NCBI GenBank assembly: GCA_030704615.1
Contig: CM060732.1
Location: 57,641,053-57,705,052 of the forward strand
Length of the DNA stretch: 64,000 bases
DNA from: Takakia lepidozioides
Lineage: Eukaryota; Streptophyta; Takakiopsida; Takakiales; Takakiaceae
Reading direction: 5' to 3'
The position numbers and the translations under genes are program-made. This document shows positions 46,802-57,343 of the stretch, piece by piece. Each line of letters starts with the position of its first letter. Positions within the stretch are counted from its first letter, which is position 1. The notes below the pieces were generated by a model. That model saw nothing but the letters and a program-made list of their open reading frames with translations, made no database searches and was not told the origin of the DNA.

Positions 46802-49800
46802 TCACTCGTAAACCGGGGGCTCCTCGGCCTCGATCCCAACTTCCTCCCCCTGCTCCTTCTCAGATTTTTCCTCATCCTCCGAGGATGCCTCTTCATCTTT
46901 CGGCAGACGTTCAGCCGCTGCAAGTTCCGAGTTGTGGAGGGCAGTATCTGGCTCAAAGGCGAACACATGCCTGTCGGACAACGTCCCTCCCCACATTGAA
47001 GCACCTGAGGAACAAAGCGGGCGGTTAATAGCTTGCGGCATGCAATTGCAATCGGGCCAGGGGACAAACTGAGCACGTGAAGGCTTACCCGTGCCGCATG
47101 TGAGGTCCAGAATCCGCCCTTTGACATCCGAGCACGTCTCCATGAGGGTTTGGATGAAAGCAGGGCTCCAGGTCCGGCTGTACCGCCACGGTTTGCCTGT
47201 CTTTGTGTCCTTCGGCATACTGGAGTGGGGCACATAGTTGTAGAGGACATCGTAGGTTACAGGGTACACAGCAGCATCAACAAGACGACCGTCGTTGCGG
47301 AATTTGAACGTAGACCCTCTCTTCACAAAGCAATATGCCTCAAACACCAATGTCTGCACATCCAACAAAGAAAGGATCAACTCCAGGGTCTACTTAACAT
47401 ACACCACAATATGAAGTGAATGCAATAGATTGATAACTTACACTTTGGCCCTCTGTTCGCAACCCCTGTGTACTGATGCAGAACCATTTTCTGAGGAGGA
47501 CCGGGGTGACACTTTTCGGTGTCCACCTTGCCACCGCATTCTCTGTGGTCTTCCCTCTCGTGGCAAGGACAACCACACATCCACCGTCATCCAGAAGCAT
47601 CCCCGCCAGCCCAAACCCGGCTTTCCAGTAGTCCTCAGTAAACCTGTTCCAAGTGGGCACACCATCCAGGCCCTCCAGCAGCTCCCCATCTGGAATGTCG
47701 AGGAGAATCATGTCGCAAGCTCTCTTCACCTCAACCCCCCCCCCCCCCCCGAGTGCTCTTGCAATCCGTGCTCACAGCCGTGAAGAATTCCATCATGGTT
47801 TCAAAACCAGGGGTGTCTTTAGGCTCTGTACCGCCAACCCTCTTCTTGGCTTTCCCCTTCTGCTCCGCCAGAGACTTGCTGTGTGCCACCTTCTTCGCCC
47901 TGGCAGCGAGAGCGTCAAGGAAGCTCTCATTGACGCATTGGATGATGGTTGGAGGTTCTAGCTTTGGCCTGTGCGTAAACGTCACCGCCGAATACCGCTG
48001 TGTAGGCTCGCCCTCAAATGCCAACTTCTTGGCAGAGCCAGTCCCACTCCGAACTGACTTGGGAACCCGGACGACCGGTGACTGGGTAGGAGCAACAGCA
48101 GTCGCAGGACCTTGAACAAAGTCGTCGTCCGAGTCACTCTCTTGGGTCCCCTCCTGTGCCTCCTCCGATGCCCCGATGGTTTTCTTCTTTTTGGGTGTTA
48201 TTGCACTCACCTGTTTCATTGTCCTTTTCCTTTGGCCTTTACTCTTCTCATGCAATTTCTCCTGAATTCCTGCCTGAGCAAGCTCTGCCGCTTTCCTGGA
48301 GTTCGCAAGCGCTTTTGCCTCTTTTGCACCCAACGGAGGCAGCGGAGCCCGGTTTCGTCGGAATTCAGCATACAGCTTCAATTGAAACTCAGATGGGTCG
48401 AGCGAGCCCGGCGGAAGGTCCACATACCAAGGGCAATCACGCAAATGTTCCAGATGCCACTCCTTCACAATATCGTCAGTGTACATGGAGTCAGCCCCAG
48501 GGTTCCTCCATGCCAGGAAGAATGGTGGCTCGAAAGACAGATGACCTTTCTCCAAAAGGGAGAACTTGCAGTACCTGCATTCATGAAAAACACAATGAGG
48601 TCCCTGAAATGCATATTCGGCACCATTTTCCCAGGTTGGGGCGGATGTGAGTGGGCCTAGAAATGGAAAAATGGCGCCGAATTTCGGTTTTCGGTGACTG
48701 CCACCCTAGGGACTTAGCCATCTTGGGAGCCCTGAACTGGAAATTCGGCGCCATTTTTCCCGGTTTGGCCCGAAGATGGCTAAGTCCCAGAACCGCAATA
48801 GGGCCTAGAACTGGAAAAATGGCGCCGAATTTCCAGTTCAGGGCCAGCCACCCTAGGGACTTAGCCCAAAAATGGCTAAGTCCCTGAACGGCAATAGGGC
48901 CTAGAACTGGAAAATGGCGCCGAATTTCCAGTTCAGGGCCAGCCACCCTAGGGACTTAGCCCGAAAATGGCTACGTCCCTGAACGGCAATAGGGCCTAGA
49001 ACTGGAAAATGGCGCCGAATTTCCAGTTCGGGGCCAGCCAGTCTAGGGAGTTAGCCCGAAAATGGCTAAGTCCCTGAACGGCAATAGGGCCTAGAACTGG
49101 AAAATGGCGCCGAATTTCCAGTTCAGGGCCAGCCACCCTAGGGACTTAGCCCGAAAATGGCTAAGTCCCTGAACGGCAATAGGGCCTGGAACTGGAAAAT
49201 GGCGCCGAATTTCCAGTTCAGGGCCAGCCAGTCTAGGGACTTGACCATTTTCGGAGCCCTGACTGGAAATTCGGCGCCATTTTCCCTAACACCACATGAG
49301 GCCTCTAACATCCTAAAATGCAAGGACTTGAAAGAAAGGCAACGCGTATGTACCTATACAGAAGGCGCATGCTGCTTTGTCCGCGTTCGGCTAGTCGGTG
49401 AACTCGTGGCTCCGGCGAGCATCTGCTATCTCCCGAAAGAATAGGTTGGTTTTGTAGAGCAGAAAGTACCTCGTCACATAGTCGCGTAGGCTCTCTGCTG
49501 CAGGAGATATCTCCATCTTGAACTGATGTGCTTGTGTGTCCAGCTGCTCTTGCGCATTCGTCGTCACCTGTGGAGATTCTCCATCACATCGCTTTCCTGA
49601 AAAAATACAATGAATCCACCCCCTACTAGAGTAGAAGCCCCAAACGAAGCGTGGGGAAGTACCTGAAACCACCATGTCATGCGGTTCATCCACATGTCGA
49701 ATGTGGGGTCAGAGAGTTTGTCCGGTTTGGGGAAGCTCCACATGTCCCTGGTACTTTGGGAACCATTCCAGATTTGGAGCCACCGGGTCTGTCCAACCAC

Positions 49801-51677
49801 CCAGCATATTCGTAAGCGCCAAACACCACAAAAAGGAGTTGTTGCCACCATCGTGGGCTTCAGAGCGCGAGAGTAGTGCTTCCCCACCTCCACCAGAAAG
49901 TCGGCACCAAGGGCGGGATCAGCTATGGCCACGTACTTTACCATCCGCGACTTGTACTTTATGCGGGCCCTCACCTCCGCAGCTTTGACATACGATTCAA
50001 GTGCCGGGAGGGTTGGATTCTTCTCCTCTGACTCCATGTAGAACCTCCGCGCATGTGCCAAATCCTGCTGTATTTTCGTCTGTCAAGAATGCGCACATAA
50101 GATTAGAGATCCCGCTCAACACAATTTCTTCTATTGGGGGAGGAGATTAGAAATCACGATGAAGACCTTTTCTTCTATTGGGGGAGGAGAGACAGATTAG
50201 CTCAACAAAACTGTCAGGAGCTTTACCCGAAATATGTAGTCCACCATGGCGTCGACGCTCAGCCTATACCAGGTTCTGTCTGCCTTTGCCTCCGACTTGC
50301 GCAGGCATCAAACAATACTGAAATGGGAATTTTCATCATATATGAGGATTCGCAATGAAATGACTTCCAAATTCAAAGTCCAAAAGCGAGAGGCGTTGTA
50401 ACTTACGAGTTGATGTCGGCCATTGCAGCTTTGAGAAGACTGCGATCTTTGGGCCCCGCAACCTTCAGCACAACACACTCCACGGCGAAATGCCAATCGA
50501 GGTCGTTGGGGTGGGCTTGGGCAATGTGCTCCATCCATGCCAGGAGGCGATGATTGTCGTCCCACACGTAGAACATCTTACCGGACAAGTGCTGGAAAAG
50601 AGGATCACTAGCAATCGATCTCTCGAACTCCTCATTTCGCGTTTGCCAATGGGGACCCCATTTGTCCACCTCATCGAAAGTGTGGGCACGGGAAGCTCCG
50701 TGGTCGTTCTCAATGGAAACGTAAAACGCGGCAGACCCCATTTGATATCCATCCCGGAAAGAGAATTTCAGCTTGTCGATATCGCCTGGGAGGGCAGGTC
50801 TCACCACCTGCAATGACACCAAGCGGCAAACGGGAATTCGAAGCTTGGCCAGGTACACCATGCCCCCCAGCACCCTGCCAATGTTGCTGTGGGTTGCCTC
50901 CAACATCTTGGCAGCGGCCAACTTCATATCCGCCTCCGACATGACGTATGCTGCAGAGGGGTTTTCCGGCAGCCCACCAGGACCGCCAAATCCAGCCTGT
51001 ATGCTCCGGGTTTGGGGCCTGGGGATGTCCGGGAGGATGTCATCCTGGTCAGAAAGCTCCCTGTCGTCCTCCTCAACAGGGTCAGCCACCTGCGAAACCA
51101 CCTCCAGCACTCTCCCCGTCTCTACTGCCCTCTCCCTGGCTTCACCTCGAACTTGCACAATCCGTGCTCTTTCTGGTGTTCTTTCCTCTCCTCCACTCTC
51201 CACCGTATGGGCAATTGCAGGGGCTGCTCTTGCCCGCGATGGTCTAATCGGTGTGTTGTTGCCTCTTTGTGGTGTCTTGGAGGGATCCACCGTCTCTGTG
51301 CGTCCCTCACTTACATGGGAATCTGTCAGTTCGGAACCCCTGGCCTCTTCAGTGGCCTTTTCTCTTTCCTCCTGGCTAGCCTTGTGTCTTGCCTGTTTTT
51401 TTGCCCTCTCTTTTGCCCTCTCACGGGCTTTCTGTTTCTTATTAGGGCTAGCAGCAGGGGAGCCCGGATGGACGACCACCTTTGAGGTAGGCGAACTGAC
51501 ACCCTCGCGCGCACTGCGAACTCCCCCCTCCGCAGCCCGTGACGGCTCTCGCGCCGGGGATTGCACGTGCTTGGCTTTCTTCTTCTTCTTTGCTTGGACG
51601 GGCCCTACTGCTTCTGCATCAACAACCTCCATTGCCGGATCTGCTGTTCTCACTTCCTCACGCCCTTCACCTGCCAT
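46802..51677 (-). CDS. ParB/sulfiredoxin-like domain fused to permuted DNA amino-methyltransferase-like domain, seven exons (one frame break)
   Basis: Predicted exons: 51,677-50,407, 50,275-50,227, 50,079-49,663, about 49,566-49,404, 48,574-47,442, 47,353-47,089 and 47,004-46,802. Phases agree at all junctions, although the exon-4 donor is weak. The product would be about 1,165 residues. Residues 1-200 are basic and low-complexity. Residues about 283-405 look like a ParB/Srx fold: VSLQVVRPALPGDIDKLKFS then FYVWDDNHRLLAWMEHI, with the DNHR motif. A charged linker follows. The C-terminus resembles the N6/N4 amino-methyltransferase family in permuted order: motif IV-like CDMILLDIPDG (expected DPPY), GLAGMLLDDGGCVVVLATRG, then SPAFIQTLMETC and motif I ILDLTCGTGAS with an acidic motif II, RHVFAFEPD. 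A 16-G run (47,750-47,735) in exon 5 breaks the frame between linker and methyltransferase. This could be a real mutation or a homopolymer error. Intron 4 holds palindrome array B. Confidence 0.6.
48650..49290. repeat. Palindrome array B, 95-bp tandem repeat inside intron 4
   Basis: Six to seven units; CCTAGAACTGG recurs at 48,805, 48,901, 48,996, 49,091 and (as CCTGGAACTGG) 49,186, a constant 95-96 bp. Each unit has two dyads: CTGGAAAATGGCGCCGAATT followed by TCCAG, and GGGACTTAGCC-CGAAAAT-GGCTAAGTCCC, a perfect 11-bp stem hairpin. It lies between exons 4 and 5 of the methyltransferase-like gene. Confidence 0.9.
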
Positions 51678-52024
51678 GAGGCCTGCACCAACCTCCCCAA
51701 TGCATATTCTGTCGTACTCTCGCTGCAGGTCCGTAGTACAGAGCTTTCAACTTCCGCCGCGGTCTGGATGTGAGGTCTCTCTCAGGAGAGCCACGCCCTT
51801 CAGGGGGCATAAGTCCCAGCCAAAATGGAAAAAGATCTCCGTTTTTTGGATACATGCCTCGAATAGCATGTTAAGCCAAGATTAGCATCAAATTTAGGGT
51901 ACGTATCCAGGAAGCCATGTGTCGCCAGCCCGAATGAAAACGGATGGTGGTGGACATTTATTGCCCAACTGCGCAATTAAATGTCGGATGAAACCCTCCA
52001 TGTCGGATGAAAATCGACGGAACT

Positions 52025-52745
52025 CGGCCCGGAATTTCCAACGTAGAGGTAATTCGGAGCGCTGCAGGATGGAAATCCGGCGCCGGATTTTCATCCTGCA
52101 GGTAATTCGGAGCGCAGCAGGATGGAAATTCAGCGCCAAATTTCCATCCTGCAAGGTAGGGCGGCACGCGAAATTTCCCTCACGCAGGTAATTCAGAAGC
52201 GGATGGAAGGAAATCCGGCGGCGGATTTCCATCCGCGCAGGTAGGGCGGCGCGCGAAATTTCCCTCACGCAGGTAATTCCGAAGCGGATGGATGGAAATC
52301 CGGCACCGGATTTCCATCCGCGCAGGTAGGGCGGCGCGCCAAATTTCCCTCACGCAGGTAATTCAGAAGCGGATGGATGGAAATCCGGCGCCGGATTTCC
52401 ATCCGCGCAGGTAGGGCGGCGCGCCAAATTTCCCTCACGCAAGTAATTCGGAGGCGGATGGATGGAAATCCGGCGCCAGATTTCCATCCGCGCAGGTAGG
52501 GCGGATGGATGGAAATCCGGATTCGGCGCCGAATTTCCATCCTACAGGTAATTCGAATCCCGGATGGATGGAAATCCGGCGCCAAATTTCCATCCTGCAG
52601 GTAATTCGAATCCCGGATGGATGGAAATCCGGCGCCGAATTTCCATCCAGCAGGTAAGTCGGATCGCTGGCGTATGGATATTCGCTGCCGAATTTCCATT
52701 CGGCAGGTATTTCGAAGCGCTGAATTACCTTCCTGCAGGTAATTC
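52025..52745. repeat. Palindrome array C1, about 85-bp period
   Basis: GGATGGATGGAAATCCGG recurs at 52,286, 52,371 and 52,456 (85-bp steps). The central palindrome is GGAAATCCGGCGCCGGATTT in the left part, with C/G arms, and AAATTCGGCGCCGAATTT in the right part, with T/A arms. Between them GGTAGGGCGGCGCGCCAAAT and CCCTCACGCAGGTAATTC are constant. The array starts about 350 bp upstream of the methyltransferase-like start codon. Confidence 0.9.
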
Positions 52746-52859
52746 TGAGCGTGTCCGATTGATTTTTCGGAGAAAAAGAAACATAACTGTTTGTTTTGTG
52801 GCTGAAGTGCACTTGTAGACACGTTTTTCTTGGAATCCTTGACTGCTAGAGGCAAATCG

Positions 52860-53910
52860 GAACAGCCTCAGACGGAAATTCGGCGCCGTTTTTCCATTCT
52901 GGGAGGTTTTTACGACTTCCTTTGAGGGGGCCCCGATGGAAATTCGGCGCCGAATTTCCATCCGGGGGATGGTCTCTGTCGGAGAGGTGCTGGCTTCTCC
53001 GCCGCTCTGTTGGATATTCGGTGCCGAATTTCCGTCCGGGGGTTGAAATATGACGGCCAGGTGTCGGCCTCTCCCCCCTCCCTGACTGCATTGGAACGGC
53101 CCCGGATGGAAATTCGGCGCCGTTTTTCCATCTGGGGAGGTTTTTATGTCGGCCAGTTTTCGGCCTGACCCCCCTACACGACTTCCTTTGGGGGGGCCCG
53201 GATGGAAATTCGGCGCCGAATCTCCATATAGGGGATGCTCTCTGTCGAACACGTGCCGGCCTCTACGCCCGAGGCGACTTCATCCGGGCGTCCCCTGTTG
53301 GATATTCGGTGCCGAATTTCCGTCCGGGGGTTGAAATGTGACGGCCAGGTGTCGGCCTCTCCCCCTCCCCGACTGCATCCGAACCGCCCCGGATGGAAAT
53401 TCGGCGCCGTTTTTCCATCTGGGGATGTTTTTATGCCGGCCAGTTTCCGGCCTGACCCCCCGACACGACTTCCTTTGGGGGGGCCCGGATGGAAATTCGG
53501 CGCCGAATGTCCATCCAGGGGATGTTCTCTGTCGCACACGCGCCGGCCTCTGCGCCCGAGGCGACTTCATCCGGGCTTCCCCTATTGTATATTCGGTGCC
53601 GAATTTCCGTCCGGGGGTTGTAATGTGAGGGCCAGATGGCGGCCTTTCCCCCGAGCCGACTGCATCCGAAAGGCCTCGGATGGAAATTCGGCGCCGTTTT
53701 TCCATCCGCGGAGGTTTTTAGGTCGGCCAGTTTTCGGCTTGACCCCCCGACCGGAATTCCTTTGGGTGGATCCGAATGGAAATTCGGCGCTGAATTTCCA
53801 TCCGGGGGATGTTTTCTGTCGGACAGGTGCCGGCATCTCTGCCCCAGACGACTTCATCCGTGCGGCCCCTGTTGGTATTGGGTGTCGAATTTCCATTCGG
53901 GGGTAGTAAT
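52860..53910. repeat. Palindrome array C2, about 287-bp higher-order repeat
   Basis: Four copies of a block made of three palindrome modules. Module 1 has GAAATTCGGCGCCGAATTTC, module 2 ATATTCGGTGCCGAATTTCC and module 3 GAAATTCGGCGCCGTTTTTC. Equivalent module-1 positions are 52,935, 53,201, 53,488 and 53,775, giving steps of 266, 287 and 287 bp. Spacers include GACGGCCAGGTGTCGGCCTC and GACTTCCTTTGGGGGGGCCC. The array separates two divergent genes. Confidence 0.9.
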
Positions 53911-54183
53911 GTGACGGCACGGTGCCGGCTTCTCCCCTTCAGCCGACATCATCCGGACGGTCCCCCCACTTTCTGACTGCATACCGTTGGCAGTATTGCG
54001 CAAAGACCAGGGGCCGCATTCCGGAGACAAGGTTCATTAACACTCTGACTCTGGATTTTTGAGATAGTTGGCTCCCTGGATTTGGATCAGGCTTCGTCGC
54101 ACGGACAAATCGGCACCGCATTCCTTCCCATCGCTGCATCCCCCTTCTACTAGGGAGCTTCCCCGCACGCCATCCTGGTAGTC

Positions 54184-55720
54184 TTGTGTGCACATCTCCC
54201 ATGGCGGAAAAACCCGAGCGCTACAGTGTACTGCCCTCCTCACGAGCATAGAGCTTCATTTCCGTGCAGAGGGGACATCTGCCGGGTGATGGAGAAATAT
54301 CTGTGCGTTCGATACCACCTGAAACCGGGGTCGATTTTTTTGGAGGAGGAAAAGAAGGACTCTAACGGCCTTGTTGTCGAGAGTATTGTTGTGCTCCACG
54401 ATGATTTCGACGATGGCAGGGAATGGCGAGTTCCACCATCGGACAACGTCATATACAGGGCTGTTGGGGACTTCATTTGCCCGCCAAATGCACCTTCTAT
54501 CCTGGCGCCTTCCACGAAACAATCCGCGAATCAGAGAGTGGCTACCTCAAAGAGAGAAGTCCGCAGCGAAGTAAATCCAGAGCCGAACCCATCCATGAAG
54601 ACGAGCGAGAACCGGGTTGTTCACAACCTGTCCGACTCAGACGAGGTCATGGAAGTTCCGAGGTCGTCCTGGAGATCAGGCAAGTCCTCAATGGACGTCA
54701 CTGGAGGAGGGAGTCATATTCCCAGCACGAGCACCGCAGTTCGATCTATTCTTGAAATTCTGCGAGGGCTTCACCTGGAGGGACACTGGTCGGGCTGGAC
54801 TACAACAAGTTCGCAATTAAATCGGTTACATGCCTTCCCGCCGACGTCGACGGTAATATCTTCTTTGAGTTCCCTCCTCGGGCGGACTACTCGAGGGCGT
54901 CCGGAATGTTGACAGATATGGATAGAAAACATGACGGTCATCCTTGGTGCGTTACCAAAAACACCAGCATGAAGATGCTCGATGGTGTGCGGGTGCGCTA
55001 CGTTGTTTGTGCGGGCGCATTGCGGTGTTTCTCCCCAACTTGCTTCCACTTTAAATCCAGAGGTCACAGGAACGAGACCGATTGGACAGGCACAGCTCAT
55101 CAACCATTTCGAGCTCAGGAGAAGGTTCCGAACTCCACATTTAAGTGTGCGCATTGCAAAGAATCACCACACTGCATGTCTGTTTGTAATGCCAAGCAGT
55201 TCTATGTGTTGCACCGTTTCCCTGACCTCACCCGAGCTTGCATACACGTTGGTTCCCATTGTCACAAATTGGCGAGGGGGAACTTGCGGGAGGCTGCCCA
55301 CGAAGCAGAGCAGCTCGTTCAGGAGGAGGTTAAGTTGAGACCGGGTGCCAAACCCAAACATATACAGCTCCAAGCCGCCCATAAGATGGCATTGGTCAGA
55401 ATTATGTCGGAAGACAGCTCCGATAGAGTTCCTCTCGATGAGAAGGAAATGGAGGCATTGCTGGAGTCGGTGTCCCACGTATGTTCACGAATGTCCGAAA
55501 ACCACATTGTCTCATGCAAACAAAAAATTGGGCGTGGCTCGGATATGTACTCCATTCTGGAGGTGAAGCGACGATGTGGATATGACAAGTGATGCGAGAA
55601 GGACGAAGACCAAATCGAGGTCCATGTCCTGTTGTTGCAAGCGTTTATGGCGTCAAGGGCGCATTATGTGCAAATGTGGGCTCTTGGCTCCCCTTTGTAC
55701 CATGATTTGTATTCTTCCTG
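54184..55720 (+). pseudogene. Zinc-cluster protein (GCM1/WRKY-like Cys-His array), mobile-element-type, broken
   Basis: The N-terminal frame includes MEKYLCVRYHLKPGSIFLEE (54,289 onward) and DFDDGREWRVPPSDN. A shifted frame gives FDLFLKFCEGFTW, and the main frame resumes with LVGLDYNKFAIKSVTCLPAD. The conserved part (54,950-55,330) has a Cys-His series: CAGALRCFSPTCFHFKSRGH, then CAHCKESPHCMSVCNAKQFY and RACIHVGSHCHKLARG. That pattern recalls the zinc clusters found in WRKY-GCM1 and transposase DNA-binding domains. A TGA at 55,590 ends the frame, yet coding-like sequence continues in frame (CEKDEDQIEVHVLLLQAFMA, to 55,720). Frameshifts lie near 54,700-54,785. It is divergent from the methyltransferase-like gene across arrays C1/C2. 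No catalytic transposase domain is seen. Confidence 0.55.
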
Positions 55721-55924
55721 ATGATCACAAGGTTCTTGGGGGGAATCAGTTGGTCTTAGTAACCCATATTTTAATCTCTGCCCGCTCAGCTGCACCGTGG
55801 TGGTTCTTACGAACCAATCCCACATTACCTGACTAGAGATACAAGCAGCACGCACAAGAGGTCTTCTTGGGTTCATGGTCAGTCTAATCCGCAATGGGTC
55901 ATGACACAAGGTATAGAGACAATG

Positions 55925-56880
55925 TGGTGAGGGCACCTTCTTCTTCGAGCTATTTCAGCCTTATTTGCCGAGATGTAGTGTGGTGGAGTGCGATGCTCTC
56001 AGGGGTGGGTTATGCAAAGCAGGGACGTGGGATGGAGGCTTTGGAGACTATGAATAGTCGAAGGGAGAGTTGATAACATGGCTGAACAAGATGTGGTCTC
56101 AAGGAACACGCTGAATATCGGCAAAAGATATGGCCAACATGTGTTGCGGGATGAGGGCATTGGAGACATATGAGCAAATTGTGAGAAGAGGTGCAGCCTG
56201 AACGGGTGGGTACGTTCATTTGGTTTGCAATGCATGTGACAAACCTGGCAAGCCCTGGAGACTGGTCAAGGGCAAAGAGGGTCCATCGTGACATTGTCAA
56301 AGCTGGAACGGTACCAGATATAACAATACCTCGTCGACATTGTGCCCAAACGTGGGAGCATTCCCTTGTGGACAAGGAGTGTTTAACAATATGGCTGAGC
56401 GAAATGTGGTGTGGTGGAACGTGATGATCGCAGGACAGGACATGCACAAACATGGGCGGGGATTGCGGGTTTTGGAGACCTATGAGCAAATGATGTGGGT
56501 CTAGGGGGTAAAGCCCAGCCACATTACGTTTGTTTGTGTTTGCAGTGCATGTGCGAGCCTGTGGATAAGGGCAAAGAGTTCCATGGTTGCATCGTCAAAG
56601 CTTGGAATTGTGGTAGACGATGTCATTCTGAACATGAATACCCTTCTAGATAGGGAGTGTTCAACCATATGGCGCTGAGCGAAAATGTTGGTGTCGTGGA
56701 AAGTGATGATCGCAGGACATGCACAACAGGGGCGGGAGAGTGCAGGTTTTTGGAGGATGGAGACTATGAGCAGTTGATTGGGAGGGGTGAAGTCCGACAC
56801 ATTACGTTCAGAGAGTTCAAATGCACTCTCCACCATGACCTTGATTTAGCTAACCATGCCTTGCTGATGTTGTTGTCTTG
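55925..56880 (+). pseudogene. Three tandem PPR gene fragments
   Basis: Fragment 1 (55,975-56,060) reads VVWWSAMLSGVGYAKQGRGM. Fragment 2 (56,280-56,490) reads RAKRVHRDIVKAGTVPD, then (other frame) FNNMAERNVVWWNVMIAGQD. Fragment 3 (56,515-56,780) reads ITFVCVCSACASL, then VSWKVMIAGHAQQGRESAGF. They resemble PLS-type PPR motifs of plant organelle RNA-editing factors. All are frameshifted. Fragments 2 and 3 carry the same deletion after LVD/LLD as the fragment at 42.2-42.4 kb. Confidence 0.75.
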
Positions 56881-57167
56881 CACTTGAGCTATTTTGGACA
56901 TGGCTGGAACATCCACAAGGCGGCTCTGCTCGAGAGAGAAATCCGCTTGAATGCAGGGGCAGATTTTGAGATCACAATCGCCACTCAGAACGTTGTTTTT
57001 GCACCGGCATGGCATGTCAGATTGCATACAGCCCCAAACTCATTACGGTTTAGAGGACTTTCTGGGACTAGACACTTATACGGGATCTGTGGGGTACCCT
57101 TAATTTTTGCACAGACTGAGACCAACAGGAGCCTTAGGGGTGACCGCAACGCACTTAGTGGGGGGGG

Positions 57168-57343
57168 GGGGGGTGACACAGCACGTCACAGCCCAACACA
57201 GCCAGACACAGTCCACAGACACAGTCCGACACAGCCAGACACAGTCAACACAAGCTCGTCACAGCCGACACAGCCCATCACAGCCAACACAGCCCGTCAC
57301 AGCCCGTCACAAATTCACACAGCCAGTCACAGCTTGACACAGC
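57168..57343. repeat. ACACAGCC minisatellite
   Basis: About 18 imperfect copies of a 10-14 base unit, (G/A)(T/A)CACAGCC, ending exactly where the LTR begins. A G-run at 57,161-57,171 precedes it. Confidence 0.85.

Noticed and set aside
50773-51885. 370-codon plus-strand frame opposite the methyltransferase-like gene
   Set aside because: It is antisense to exon 1, whose minus-strand frame has the coherent ParB-like segment and proper splice sites. The plus-strand translation is Ser/Leu-rich without domains.
52025-53910. Long open frames on both strands through the palindrome arrays
   Set aside because: They arise because unit lengths and composition avoid stops. The translations are themselves repetitive (for example GNSAPNFHPG) and have no domains.
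57168-57343. The ACACAGCC repeat as part of the LTR
   Set aside because: The LTR start TGTCACGACC pairs with the GCGCGACA end. The minisatellite cannot be compared with the second LTR because that side lies in the gap, so it is kept separate.
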